64,000 bases of DNA. Origin: Diaporthe sp. PMI_573. Taxonomy: Eukaryota; Ascomycota; Sordariomycetes; Diaporthales; Diaporthaceae. The position numbers and the translations under genes are program-made. Where the stretch lies: contig JAJTUP010000032.1 of NCBI GenBank assembly GCA_021399435.1, forward strand, positions 372,001 to 436,000, written 5' to 3'. Shown here in pieces: positions 9,393-24,300 of this stretch (positions are counted from its first letter, which is position 1; each line of letters opens with the position of its first letter). The notes below the pieces were generated by a model. It was not told where the DNA came from. It was given only the letters and a program-made list of their open reading frames with translations, and did not search any database.

Positions 9393-12300
9393 TTAGTCCA
9401 TGTCCAGCACCTCTACAATTTCCAAAACAAAAGCCGTCAACATTCGCAACAACTCGTCTCCACCTTCATCAGATATCTCATCAGGGTCTGCCAACAGCCA
9501 AAGCCGCAAGACGTCGTCTTCCGGGTAACACAGCACAGTAGTCCAGTGAGGTTTGGCCACGAGCTCGTACCAGACCACAGAAAACGTGTCCGTACTGGAG
9601 TGTTCGCCGTTTTGGGTTTGGAGAACCATTTCCGGCTCGAAAGCCATGTTTCTGTAATGGACTGCTGAGGCGTATCGCGTGCCTTTGGGCCAGGCAGTGC
9701 AGCTTTCCACCATATCATCCCAGTCCAGCCCCTCAAACTCGCTGCGCTCGTCGACCTGCTGGGCCATAGCCTCGACAAGACCACGTAAAATCGGCCTTCT
9801 TGCTTCCCGAGCGGCCTCCCCGGCACCGGTAGGTAATGCAGGGACTTGAACACGAGTAGGCAACATGTTCACACAAGGGCCAACTACTGAATCCAGGTTC
9901 GGCATTCCCCCTCCATTGCGGCCTGTAGTCACATTGCCAAATACGATGCCAGCTTTTTCGCCACTCGAGCAAGAGTGGTGGAGGAGCTTTTGAAGGACAA
10001 GGGCCCACGCCACATTGACAACTATGGCGGGCCGCGTGCGTCGGTTGTCTTGTGCGTTGTGGAAGTTTGGTAGCGCTTGCGTTCGCAAGGTGCGCACCTT
10101 TGGGACCCCCTGGCCCACGGGTGGACACGTCCGGGGCATGAAGACCAAGGGCATCGTAATGCCTGATGAGCCTTGCAGCAAAGTCCGCCAGTATTGCCTC
10201 GATGCCTCGGCCTTCCGCTCACGGTAGTGCAACAAATTTGTCCAATCCGGTGTTGGCGCTATGGTTCCCCCGTTGTATGCCAGCTCTATTGCTTTCAGGA
10301 TGCGTATCGTGCACCACCCGTCATTCTGCATGTGAGACATGCGGAGGATGACGCGACGTCGCTCTTGGTTTGGGAAGCTCGCCAAGGTCAATTGTGTCAT
10401 AACGTCGTTGATCTTGGCCGACTGGGCATTTTTTGGGCAGAAGTGCGTTGAGAAAGCTGTTGTCTGCTCATTCGACACGATAGTCTGGGTCTGCAAAGGT
10501 GCATCGCGAAGAATGACTTGGTAATAGCGTCCCTCGTGCTGGACGAATCTCGCACGGAGGCATTGGAAAGATTGCACGACATCGCGGCATGCCTCGGTCA
10601 GTCGTTGCCAAGAGACCTTGGGGCCGATGTCAAGGTAAGCGAATTGTAGACCTAGGGGCTCCTCGTCGTTGTGGATATAGTCGACCTGGAATCCATTGGC
10701 AGGTACAATGTCCTCAACCTCGGCAGCCGTGATCCCGAGCTGAGGCACGACACAATCCTGGATGAATGCACTCATGACTAGGGCTAGTTCTTGGACGAGA
10801 CAGAAGTTTTGATAGCATTCTCGTCCTTTTCCGGCCTGGGTGTTGATTTTGGTTGTGAATGCCACTCTCTTCGCCAGGTCATCCAGCCTAGGGTATCTGA
10901 AGACGTCCACCGGCTTGAGCGAGACACCGCGGGTGTTAGCCATGGTCGTCAGCCTCATCACCCCTAGAGAATCGCCCCCTAGTTGGAAAAAATCATCATT
11001 GCTGTTGATTGATTGATACGGAACAGCGAGAATGTCATCCCATAGTTTGGCTAGCATTTGTTCCTCCAAGGTAGTCGGCGGCGTGTTGATGAGGATCATT
11101 TTTGCCAAATGTCCGCTGATCCATACCAGCTGCTGGAGGCGGATGGTTTTCCCAATTTCTCCTAGACGGCGACGATCAGTTTTACCTGAGCTTGTCTTTG
11201 GCATTTTCGGAAGTAGCACGAAGGCTTCTGGCTGCAAGTAACTTGGCAAAGTGGCGTCCAAGGCCGTTTTCAATGGCGGTGCCAGCATCCGAACTCTCTC
11301 CTCAAGACTCGCGGTGGAATCCTGTAGAGAGAAATAGGCGTCACTAGCGAACAGTAACAACATCTGTTTTTTGTCCGTGTTGTCTCGAGATATGGAGACA
11401 ATAGCAGCCGCAACCTCTATTCCGGGGAGAGTGCCACTGCATCGAACAGCGTCTTCGATTCCCATCAGGTCAACACGCTGGCCTCTGATCTTAATCTCCG
11501 AGCCGATGCGGCCAATGAATATGAGGTTACCATCGGCGTCATACCGAGCTTGGTCTCCAGTGCGGAACAAAGTGCCTTGTCTGCCAGGCACGGTATCTGT
11601 GCCCCGAAGCAGCCAAGGAGGATTGACGCATAGAGGATATTCGTAAGGCCCCAGATATCCCAAGCCGATCAGTGGCCCTTCGATAAGAACCTCGCCAACG
11701 GCACCGACTGGTGCAAGTCGGTTAGGATCGTCCAATTTGGTCAACCAAAGGTTGGCCCCTTTGCCACGACCAACTTCTCCAACACGTGATCCTAGAATAG
11801 GATCCGGTTTCAAAGGCGACGAGATGGCACACAAGATAGTGCATTCAGTCGGGCCGTAAGCGTTGATCAGCTGTAGTCGTGAGCCCCATGTGTCAACGTC
11901 ACCACGTGTCATTGGCTCCCCCGTGAGGACGAGTCGTTTCAAATCTGGCAAAGATTGACTGTCCACGGTGCGGGCAACAGAGGGGACAAGTTGAGCCCAG
12001 TTTACTCTATACTCGCGCATGAACGCTGCAATATCCCCTTTGAGGGACTGGTCGCTGGGCACACAGAGACAACCACCCTTGGCCATGGTGTAAAAGAAGT
12101 TACAGACACAGGCATCAAAGGAATAAGAACTGCTGTCGAGTGACCTGGTTTGGGGGCCCAGCTCATACCCTCCTTCTCCGGCCTGGTAGTGTATTGCTGT
12201 TGCCAGGTTTGAGTGACTGATCTTAACGCCTTTGGCTACACCAGTGCTGCCGGAAGTAAACACGGCGTAAGCGATACTGTCTGCTTGGAGAGTTTGGCGT

Positions 12301-15300
12301 CCTTGGAAACTGATGGACTCGACATGTTGGTCCATATTTGGGTGAGAATCTGTCTCTCGTGTCGTCGCATCCACTAAAAGTGTATGAGGAGCTAGTCTCG
12401 CAGCCCGGTCTCTAGTTTGTGCTGAACAGAGAATTGTTTTCGCGCTGAGAGCTTGCATGATGGACCTCAAGTGACCTTCAGGGTGATCAGCATCGAGGGG
12501 AACAAAAGCTCCCCCGGCTTTGAGAACGGCGAGCATAGAAACGTTTGCCCATAACGACTTTTGGAATAAAAGTGGCACAAAGCATCCGGGTCCGACACCG
12601 TGGAGCACAAGTCTTTGGGCAAGTTGAGAGGAGACTGTCTCGAGCTCCTGGTACGTCAATTGGCCCTCCCACGAATCCAGAGCCAGAGCGCAGGGCTGAA
12701 GGCCAGCCACTTCTGTGACTACGTCGTGGATGAAATGCTCGACCTTGACTGGAACATGCTCATTCCAGGCCCATATGTCAGCTAAGTCTTCGCCACAAGT
12801 AAAGTCAAGTGCCTCGAGCGGCAACTCATTGCTTGTTGGGTCTGACAGCCGTTGCAGGAGATGACTCCACTGGTTGATGATACGATCCATCTGTGTTGCT
12901 GAGATGAGCTTATCGTCAAAACTAGCTCGGACAGTTATTTCACCCTGGATGTTGGGTACAATCTCGATCATTAGCCCATCTAGAAAGCCCAAGGATGTTA
13001 GTGTTCTGTCTAAAGTTTGAGATAACATACACAATAGAGATCAAAGACTGACATTGATTTAGGACGCCATGCTGGTCAGGAAATCCTGGGATACTCGTCT
13101 CGTCCATGTCCTCCATTAGGACCTGTTCCAATAGAGGATGCTGTTGAAAAGCATTGGACGGCGGAGGTTGAATAACAAGTACTGTCTGGAAGTCACATGC
13201 GGCTGCCCCTATGCCTTCTATGCGTCGAATTGATTGAATCCCAATGTGTTCGTGCGGCATCATTCCCACAGTCTTGTTGCGCAAACGCGTTCTGAATTCA
13301 GCCAATGTTGTGGACCAGTCGATTTCAACAACTATGGGCACCGTTGTGATTGTAGGACCCATCATTCGGTCGATATCGTGTACAGGTGCATTGCGGCCAG
13401 TAAGGATGGCCCCAAAGTGAACCCGGTTCCCGCCAGTAAGCCGAGACACAAGAAGCGACCACGTGCAATAAAGAAATGCAGACAAGGTTGCGTCGGAGGC
13501 CACGACAACCCCTGGTATTTTCTTCTCGAGGAAAGATACGGGCTTGGGCGAGTATCCGGATTTTGGCAGCAACGGGAATGACGTGATATCGTCGCCTTCA
13601 CTCTGCAACTCCTGCTGCCAAAACGAGATGGAGGCATCCTTGTTGTCGCCATGTAAGTACTTGACCAGGGGCCGAATACCTGGATGAGGGGCCTCCAAGG
13701 AGGTCCCAAGATAAGCTGTCTTGATCTCTGCGTCAAGCATGGGCAACATCCATCCGTCGTAGATGGCGTGATGGATGATCCACACCATTTGCAATTCTAA
13801 GGGGTCATGTATGACTGCTAGATGCATCAATTGCGCTCCCTGGCACATGGAGGTCGCGATTGAAACAGAGTCCCCCAAGAACGACCCCATGTTAGAGTGG
13901 GATGTCCACAATGCCTTTTCCTGGATGACTACCTGAGTGAGTCCGTGTGCTCTTAGATCAACAAGCCGGGTGCGCAGGATGCTGTGGCGTTGGATCACTG
14001 CATCCCAAGCGTCCACCAGCCTCTTGAAATCCACATCAAGGGGAATGCGGTAAGGCCTCATGCTGACAAACGCCCCGGGCTCCCTCACCGTTGCCGCCAG
14101 CATGCTTTGCTGCAATGGTGTGCACGGGTAGGCATCTTCGATGGTGTTAGAATCGCCAAGCTTGCAGGTGGCAGCAATTTCCGCTCGAATGGCCGGAACA
14201 TCGACTGGTCCTCCGAGTAGGGAGAAAGGTGGGATTTCGTCGTCTCTGATGGCCTTTGCGGTGGAATTTGGGGATCTCTCGACCTTCTTTGCCATATCCG
14301 AGAGGGTGGCGTTGTGGAAGACGTCGGACACTGAAAGGCCGAAACCTTTCCGCCGCGCCAAACCTACCAACCGCATGGCGGAAATTGAATCTCCACCAAG
14401 GTCGAAAAAGTTGTCGCCGGATGCGATGGAATCTGGCGTCCGATGCAATATCACTGCCCACCACTGTTGTATTTTGCGTTCCAGGGGCCCAGTAGTTCCT
14501 TGTCTTGATGCAGCTCGAGGCCTTCCATGGTATGTTTGGTCGAGGGAAGCCTGAGCAGCAATCATGGCCAGAATTTTCCGGTCAATCTTGCCATTCACCG
14601 TGTGTGGGATCGTATCGACGAAGTAGTAAACCGATGGCAACATGTATCGCGGAAGAATCGCACCGAGTTGGTCATCCATTGTTTCAAGAGCCACTGCCGC
14701 ATCCTCGGAGGGCTGTATTAGCTCACAATTCCGGCTTGGCCGTGAAATTGAACTTGAGCCGAGAAAAGCAGCAAGCCTCTGCTCAGCTCCGGCACTCTGC
14801 GCGTGAACTATGCAGGCCACAACCGACTCAACGAGACCGTGGGGGAATGCCGCGCGAATGTGGTTCTGAATTTCCCCTAGCTCCACTCGCTGCCCACGAA
14901 TCTTAGCTTGGATGTCTTTGCGTGCAACGAAGTGCAGGTTTCCGTCAAGGTCGTAGCGAGCAAGATCCCCTGACTTGAAGGCGGGCTGGGACCTCTCTGA
15001 GGCTTCGCAGTGCCGTGACAGGGAAGTCAAACCAGGGAGCTCAGACACGTACGACGAAGCTGTGAGAGCGTCGTTCCTGTAGTACCCCTTCCCAACTATG
15101 GGCCCCTCGATCAGTATCTCACCCACTACACCGACAGGCACTAGCTTTCGATGGTCTTCCGTGCTCACAATCCAGGTCACGCAACCTTTGGCTTTGCCGA
15201 TGCCGCAACCGTCCCCGACCGTGTTGATGGTGCTGACAGACGTACATTCTGATGGCCCATAGCATACGATCAACTGAACACAGTCCTTCCATTGACCGAA

Positions 15301-18300
15301 TTCGCGTAGGTTCACTGGCTCCCCTGACAGTATCAATGTTTGTAAAGACGGAACATGATGAGGACCAGGAATCAGACTGGCCACTGATGGCGTGAGTTCC
15401 GTCATGGTTGCGCCGAATCGGTTCAATGCTCCCACCAGATCATTTACTCGATCTTCCTCACTTGGGACACACAGAGTCCCACCAACTGCGAAGACTTTGA
15501 AAATCATGTTCCAGCTCACATCAAACGCGTAGGATGCAAACTCGAATGCCCGTGTTTCGGTCGTGAATCCTGAAGCGGATGTTTGGTAGGATATAGCTGA
15601 AGAAAGCGCCCCATGTGTCTGCATTACTCCTTTTGGTTCGCCAGTACTGCCCGATGTGAAAAGGACACATGCAACGTCGTCCGGTGTCAGAGCTGCCTCT
15701 GTATCCAAATGTATCTCATCGTCTTCCCAGCTGGTTGCTATACAGAAGTCCGCGATGAACACGATGGGTCTCCCTAGAGCTTCGGCCTGTTTCTTGGAAG
15801 CTTCTGTAGCAAGCAAGATCGGTGGCTGGACTTGTCTGATCACTGCATCAAGTCGTGCTACCGGCCATGAGGCGTCGAGAGGAAGAATCGTTGCGCCGAT
15901 CCTCAGTATTGCCACCGCCGCCACCGGAACATACCTAGACTTGAAAGATAAAATCGGTATGATTGAGCCGAGTCCAATGCCATGATTGAAGCGAAGCTCC
16001 CTGCCAAGGGCTCTTGAAAACATTTCTAGCTCCGCATAGAGAAGACGACCATCCCATGCATCAATGGCAAGTCTCTCTGGGTGCTTGTGTGCATTTTGCA
16101 AGATGATATGATGAAGTAGTTGTTCACTAGGTCGGGGAATTGGCGAAGTCCATCGCTGAATATCGCGGAGATCTTCCTCGCAAATGATGTCCACTTCTCT
16201 AATAGGACGATCTCTCTCATTCAGAGCTGATATGACGCGCTCCAGTCGGCTGCTTAGCCGCTGAATCTCCCTTTCCTCAAGAAAAAGAGTGTTGAAGACC
16301 ACTTCTAGGCCAAGGTTTTCCTTGCTGGGATAAAAGAAGAGGACGAGAGGGAAGGTGTGGAATGACCCTTGATTGTCGCCGTCATCATATGTGGCGATTC
16401 GAGGCTCTGTGTTTGCTGAATCTTCGCCCGTGTCATTTCTAGTGGGAGTGACAACAATCAGCGTCCGGAATTGGCATGCAGCCCTTGTGTCACTGTTGAT
16501 AGCTTCGATGTTGCGCGTTCCGAAATGCTGGTACGGAGCCAATTCGATTGCATTCCTTTCAATCTCATCAAGAAGTTGCTGCACGGTTTGTGTCTGACTG
16601 TCGCCTAATCGAATTCGGATCGGAACTGGTGCTATTGTAGGGCCAACAATGCTCTCAATGCCTTGGACTGGGGCATCCCGCCCGGCGAGTGTTGCTGCAA
16701 AGACCACATCATGTCGTTCTGTCATTTGCGCTACCATCAACGACCATGCGGCGTGAATGGTGGCCTGTACACTTGCAGAACTTTCAACTTTGCAATTCAA
16801 TGTGCTCCTGAATGTTCCACTTCGGTTCGGCTGGCATGCCTCGTACCTTGGCGGCAAGGGCGGGTATAGCGCAGTGTCTTCGGCGCATCCTTCCAATCGA
16901 GACTTCCAGAATTCTCTTCCTTTCTGAACGTTCAGGGAGATGACATGTTGAATGAAGCGACCGTATGGCGGAGCATTGGGAATAGCTTGCCCGTGGTATG
17001 CCCCGCGTAGATGTTCCTCGAGGATCTGGGTGGACCACCCATCGTACAGGCTGTGATGCACTGTCCATACCAATTTTGGTCCGATCGGATCGTCACTAAT
17101 GGCTAGGCGTGACAGTGGGCTGCCAAGATCCATCTGTTGGGCCCGAACCCTGCCTAGGTATTCGGGGAAGTCGTCAATCTTGTCCCAAGTGTGATCTTTA
17201 AGGATGACTTGAAGCAGGCCCACCCCTTGAACATCAATGAATCGAGTGCGCAGTATGGGGTGGGCGGCTACCACCGCCTTCCATGCCCGTACGACCTCTG
17301 CAACGTCAATGCCTCGAGCAACCTCATAGACTGCGTGCCTGACATACGCCTGCGGCTGTTTCAATGTGAGGGCAAAAAGCTCCGTCTGCAAGGGGGAACA
17401 CGGGTAGATGTCTTCAATCGATGTCATCGGAATTGAGCATATCGTGGCAGCTTCGGCCAACAAATCTTCGAGTTTGGTATGCTCGACCAGGGAAAATGCT
17501 CTGTAGGCATCATTATGGGCGCGAAGTGGAACCGCGACTTTGGCCATGTCGCAGAGCTGTGGGCTCTTCATGATAGCTTGGACAGACAAGCTGAGGTCTT
17601 GTCTCCGAGCGAGGTTTGACAGCTTCATGGCAGCTATAGAGTCACCGCCCTCATCGACGAAGTGGGATTGAGGATTGAGACTCCGTTCTGGGATATTGAG
17701 ACAGGTGGACCACATGTGTTTGAGGTTGACTTCTGCTGCAGTGAACTGACGATGGACGACGGGAGATGTTGAACACAGGCCTCGTTGAGTCCGCAACCGC
17801 AACATGTCAGGGGCCATGATTCTCAACTTGTGTCGGTCAAGCTTACCAGACGAAGTTTTGGGGATGGACTCTATCACCAAGAGTGCCTCAGGAACCATGT
17901 ATGAGGGAAGCACACGGCCCAGCATGCTCAGTACCGAGGTTTCGTCCGGAGGGAGGCTATCGTCGAGCAACGAGCAACATGCGATCAACATCTGGCGGCC
18001 AGAAGCATGTTTGACAATCTCACAGCTAGCTGATTGAGATTCTGGGATCAATCTCTTCAGGTGATACTCAACCTCCCCAAATTCCACTCGCTGGCCGCGG
18101 AGCTTCACTTGGGAGTCGGCTCGCCCCAAATACTGGATTGTGCCGTCAGTTGAATACCTGGCCAGGTCCCCAGTACGGCAAATTCTCCCACTTCGCTTTC
18201 TCGCTAGGAACTTGGGATCGTCGAGGAAAACTTGTGATGTTCGCTCGGCATCGCCGTAGTACCCTAAGCTCACAGGCGGTCCCTCGAGCACTAGCTCACC

Positions 18301-21300
18301 CGTAGCGCCGACAGCGACCAAGTCATCATGGTTATCGGGGTCGCAGATCCAGGCATTCACACCGATGGGTCTTCCGATGTTTGAAGCAAGCTCTGGTCGT
18401 GATAAGCGACTGAACAGCGTGACGGGCGTGACTTCCGTCGGGCCATACCCTCCCCAGAGCTCGAGATGGCCGGCCCAGAGAGACACGTCCCAAGGGGTGA
18501 CGGCTTCACCTCCTAAAAACAGTTTTCTCATTGTCGGAACCTCTTGGGGGTTGATTGTACGAGCGACCGATGGGGTCAAGAATCCCATCGTGCTTTGAAA
18601 GGAGTCGATGCTTCCTGCCAAGTTGGTAAGACGGTCCTCGTTGGACGGAATGCACAAGCACGCGCCAGATATCAATGACCACCAGGTATGCCAGATGTGC
18701 GCGTCAAAGGCATGTGACGAGAAATCATACACCCGCTGGCCTGGACCGAACCCGAAGTAGCGAGCTTGAGGTACTGCTGCAGACGCCAAGCTTCTATGCG
18801 TGACCTGATGGGAATGCAGTCAGCTCTAGTGTTCAAGGACACCGCTGTGCGCACATAATTAAAGGCACACTGAGGTGGATTCGAGGCAGGGGACAGGACC
18901 CTAGAAAAAGCGACTTACCATGACGCCTTTAGGAGTGCCGGTGCTTCCGGATGTGAAGCACACATACATAACGTCGCTCGCGTCCGACACTCTCGCACGG
19001 TCAACGGCGTGAGGCTGCAATTCGTCCGTATTATCATCCTTGTTGCTCACCACAATGACAGTTTCGGACAATTTAGACGCCAGATCATACTGCTCGGCAC
19101 TGGAGAGCACGAGAGGCGCATTCAGCAGAGTTGAAATATGCTTCAGCCTGTCCTCGGGATGGGAAACATCCAGTACACTGAATGCAGCACCTGTCTTGAG
19201 GACGGCCATCATTGCAACCGGAACCCACATAGACTTCTCGAAGACGAGAGGTACGAAGGAACCGGAGCCAACACCATGTGAGGAAAGGCGTTGTGCCAGC
19301 ACAGAAGACACCGTATCCAGCTGTTTGTACGTCAGCTTGCCGTCGTGAGCCAGGATGGCAACCTCACTCGGCCTGTCGACTGCCTGTTCCGTTACAAGGC
19401 TATGCATTGTGCGAACAACAGCGGTTGGAGCCTCGGCGTTCCATCTCCAAATGCGGTCCAGGTCGGCCGCCGTTGCGATGTTGAGTTCAGCGACTGACAT
19501 CCCTTCTCGTGCCTCGGACAAGGACCAAAGCAGAACCTCAAGCTGCTGTAGAAGCTCATTGATAAGCTCAGTTGAAATGACAGACTCGTGGAAAAGCGCT
19601 TCTGTATGTAGAGAGTTCTGGTCCTTCGTGAATATGATCGTCAAATGGTAGCTGTTGAAGTTTCGAACATCGTCGATGGACTCGTCAACCTCAAAGACAT
19701 GCTCGCGGGGGTCAAACACTCCGTCACTATCTTGCACAACGAGCAGTGTTTGGAATCCACAAGCGGCTTTGCAGTCGTCACTGATACGAGCAATGTTCTG
19801 CAATCCAAGGTGCTCAAACGCCTGCATCTCAACCCACTTTTCGCGCATCCCCTTTGAAAGAGACGCAATCGTTTGGCCCGGACGTACATCAACCAGGATT
19901 GGCACTGAGGCTACTGTAGGACCTCGAAGTTCCTCGATGCCAGACAAGGGGATGTTGCGGCCGATGTGTGTTTCTCCAAACAAAACCTTTTGGCACCCAG
20001 TCTGACGGGAGGCAATGATCGCCCAAGCACACCGCAACAACACAGCGGGCGTCCACCCTGCGGGAAGAGCTTCGGGAAAGTGGATATCTCTGGACAGTCT
20101 GCTGCTAAGAAGTTCTTCAGGGGCTTCAAACGGTGGGGTCTTAGGGAATGTGGTTGCCTGCGAAGCCCCGTCCAAGCAGGATCGCCACCATTGCCTGCTG
20201 CTGTCTTCCTGTTCAATGAGGTACTTGACAAAACTGCTATACTCCGGAGCTTGAACCTCGCGAGACCTGGTAGAGAACTGGTCTGAGAATTGCTGGAGTA
20301 TTAATTGCATTGTCCAGGAGTCGTAGACTGCGTGGTGCATAGTCCACACAATTGAAAATCCTGCGGCGGTGCGGACGATGGCAAAGCGAGTGAGTTCTGA
20401 CCCAAGCATTATAGGCCTTGTGCTGAACTCTTCCAGGTATTTTCTTGTGGATTCATAATGCGGCCAGTCCTGTAGCTCACGAATCACCACCTGGAACAGT
20501 TCTGCCGATTCAGACTGCACGATTCGGGTCCTTAGAATGGGGTTCGAGGCCATTACCGAGTCCCAAGCCGCAAGCACACGATGAAGACTGTGTCTTTTAT
20601 CAAACTTGAGGACTGTATGCTGCACATATGCAGATCCATTGCTTGCTGTGTGTGCAAACAATGCCTCTTGGAAGGGAGTGCACGGGTAAGCGTCGAGTAC
20701 GCGATGCGGTTCAATGCTGCAGACGGCTGCAAACGCCTCCACCATCTCATGAACGTCACCTTTAGGCAGCATTGAGAACGGAGCGGTGTTGTTGACGTTC
20801 GTGTCCGATGATAATGCTGGCTCTGCTGTTCTGTCGGTGTCGTCCCCAAGCGATACGGCGACGTCACAGAGCTCGTGAAGCCGGGAATGGCGAAATATGT
20901 CGGTCACCGTCAAAGAGATACCTGATTCACGACAAGCCTTGACAAGGCGCATTGCCGAGATCGAGTCGCCCTTCAGATCGAAGAAATCACTTTGAGGCGT
21001 GATCACTGAAGGGTCCAGCCGTAGTATGTTGGCCCAGACCTGTCTCAGTCTTTCCAGAATAGCACTTGTCGGATTAAAACCTGTAATGGAGTCTGCTAAA
21101 CCCAGAAAGTCTTTCTTGTCGAACCTTGATGCGGCTTCTCTCAACTTTTGACGGTCAACCTTTCCAGTTGCGGTGAGTGGAATGTGAGAAACTTTGATGA
21201 ACGTGGAAGGGATCATAAAACTAGGAAGGACTTGTTTGAGCTGTCTCAAATCTCTGGGAACTTCAAGAAGTGAGACAAGTAGTTCCCCAGTCGTATGACC

Positions 21301-24300
21301 CGCCGTGTTCTGTTTATTTCGAGGCGCTGGTAAGATGCTCGTCGCTGTGACAAAGCCGCAGAGGAAATCGACCCCTTCCGAGGTGATCATTTCGACAACC
21401 ACATTGCCGAGCTGCGGCAGGCAGGTCTGTACGTGAAATTCAATATCACCGAGCTCAACCCGTTGACCATGTATTTTTGTTTGGGTCGTGATCCTTCCCG
21501 CATGCACGATGTTGCCATCAGCAAGGTATCGCGCAAGGTCTCCGGTGCGGTAGACCGTACCTGTTCTGCCGGATGATTCAACCGAACCTTTCAATAACCA
21601 GGAAGGGTCTTGTACGAATCCTGCAGATGGCGTGTTGATATAGCCGCTGCTCAGAATTGGGCCTTCGATCACGAGTTCACCGACGGCACCAATTGGGAGG
21701 AGGTTGTCGCTCTGGGGGTCCACGATCCAAGTCGCGCATGCGATTCCTCGGCCAATTTTGTACGCATCATCTGCGCCATTAAGGCCATCCTGTACGGTGC
21801 ATATTTGGCATTCCGCTGGACCATAGGCATTCATGAGTCTGACACTCTCAGCCCATTGGAGTATAAGCTCTTTCCCCACAGACTCGCCACTGAGGATCAG
21901 TGTCTTGAGATTCGGGACAGCAGAGGGCTCGATGATCCTGGCAACTGAGGGTGTCAAGTTGGCCCAGTTGCAGTTGAGTCTCTGTAGAGATCCCTCGATA
22001 TCGTTCTCACGGTCGGATTCGCTGGGTACACAGAGACAACCGCCTGAGGCCAGAGTCATCAAACAATTGTGCACGGCAATGTCGAAGCTGTAGGGCGCGA
22101 AATCGTAGACTCTGGACGACTCGGAAAGCCCAAGAACATCTCGATGATACGCGATAGTCGTGCAGAAGGCACCGTGAGAAATCTTAATGCCCTTTGGGAC
22201 CCCAGTGCTGCCGGATGTGAAGACAACGAACGCCGTATCTGCGGGGTCGAGACTAGAGCTGAGATTAGAGCTGCATGAATCCAGGAGTTCGGGTGTAATG
22301 GGGGATTCAGATATCGAAGAAAGATCGGAAGAAGATGAAGCATCTGACGTCGGGTACTCGTCGGGCAACAAGAGCATTGTTCTGGAAACAACCTCTTGCT
22401 CTGGGAAGGAGTCCTCGGAATCTTTGAGCTGATCGCAGTGTATTACCGCTAGTGATAATTTGTGCGCGATTGCTGCCGCAGGCCCTGCTGTTACGATTTG
22501 ATTTGCGCCGGCTTCTCGGACAATCGTCTGCAGACGTTGTATCGGCTGACGGCGTACGTCCATAGCCACAAAGCCAGCTCCTGCTCTCAGGATACCGATC
22601 ATAGCTATCGGAACCCAGACAGACTTCTCTATACAGATCGGGACCAGATATCCGGGACCGATTCCTTCGGACTGTAAGGCTTTCGCGAGTCTCATTGACA
22701 GATCATCCAGCTCTTGGTAGCTGATGTTTCCATCCCAGGCCTGGACAGCCTGGTTATCGGGCTTTGTTGTCATGGTACGGTAAATCACGTCGTGAATACA
22801 CTCCTGCGACTTTTCAAGGCATGTAGACCTGTTCCATTCCCATATGGTTTGGATGTCATTCTCGGTAGTCAGATTCAACTCTACCAATTGGCGATCGAAG
22901 CTTCGTGGACGTCCCAGCTGCGTGGCAACGTGGATGAGCTGGTCTGACAGCCGTTTGATTTCAGAAATATTGAGGACCCTTGAGTCGAAGCTGAAGTCGA
23001 CAACCAGGGCATCCTGTTTCTGGCTGACTATGATCATCAACGCATACTCATTGAAATTCTCGAGAGCTGAGCTGAGATCCAGGTTCCCCAAAAGTGTACC
23101 AAGGTTCTGCTCTGCCTGAGTGAGGGTCTTGGATAAGATGGGAGTTCCTTCTTCGCTGGGTGGCTGAACAATGAAAAGCGTCTGGAATTGACTTCCAATC
23201 CTTGTGGCATGATTGATACCCCTGATCGCCTGGAGGCCCAGATGCTCATAAGGCATCATTTCCAAGGATTGATCTTGAACTGTCTGTACGAAGGTCCGCA
23301 CCGGGGCTGTTTCGTCGATTGTCACCCTGACTGGGATAGAAGATATTGTTGGGGCCAAAAGGTCCTCGATGCCAGCAATCGGGACATCACGTCCTGATGC
23401 TATTGAGCCAAAGACCACATCATTACTTCCCATCAGCTTTCCTACCAGGAGCCCCCACGCTGCCCTGAGAAGTGATGGAAGTGATATGTTCTCGTGACAA
23501 TTCAGAGGGATCTCATATGAACTGGAGAAAGACGAATCCGCATGTGGGCTCAAAAAGGTTGCGGGAAATGTAGGGAACGCGCTTGGCACGCCTGGGCCAG
23601 CAAGGTAGTTGGCCCAGTATTCCTCAGCTGGCTTTCGCGGTAAAGTACCGATGTAGTTGATGAAAACGTTGTATCCCAAGTTGGGCCGTGGTTGTTGTCC
23701 CAGATATGCCTTGTGGAGTTCGACTCCAAGGCGTGGTAGTGTCCAGCCATCGTAAAGAGCATGGTGCATCGTCAGAACGAAATGTGTAGCAGAAAGCTCC
23801 CGTACGATAGTCCAGCGACAAAGTCGGTCCCCCAAATGCATCTTGGTGTCATTATCCTGGTCAATGTACAGCTTCAGGTCCGTGTGGATGTCCCCGACAA
23901 ACGAGTTATCTTCTTTTAAGACGACTTGGAGAAGATCGTTCGAGGCGGAATCCACGATGCGTGTCCTGAGAATCGCCTGAGCTGAAATGACGCGTTGCCA
24001 TGCCCGAGCAAGTCGTTCGACATCTACAGCAGGCGGGAGCGTAATTACTTGCCGTCCCAGATACGTAGCTTGCGAGCTCTGAGTGCTGGATATCATTGAC
24101 CCCTCCTGGAGGGCAGTACACGGATACACATCTGCAATGTTGTCAAGAGTTGTGTTGCATCGAGCAGCCAGGTCATCAAGGCTCTGCTGGCGGTCCAGAA
24201 GCGAAAATAACGGAGTGTTATGTTGAGATCCCTCCTCAGAGTACCTGGACCTGGCCGCCATGTCCGAGAGCCTGGGAAAGCGGAATATTGTCGCAAAGTC

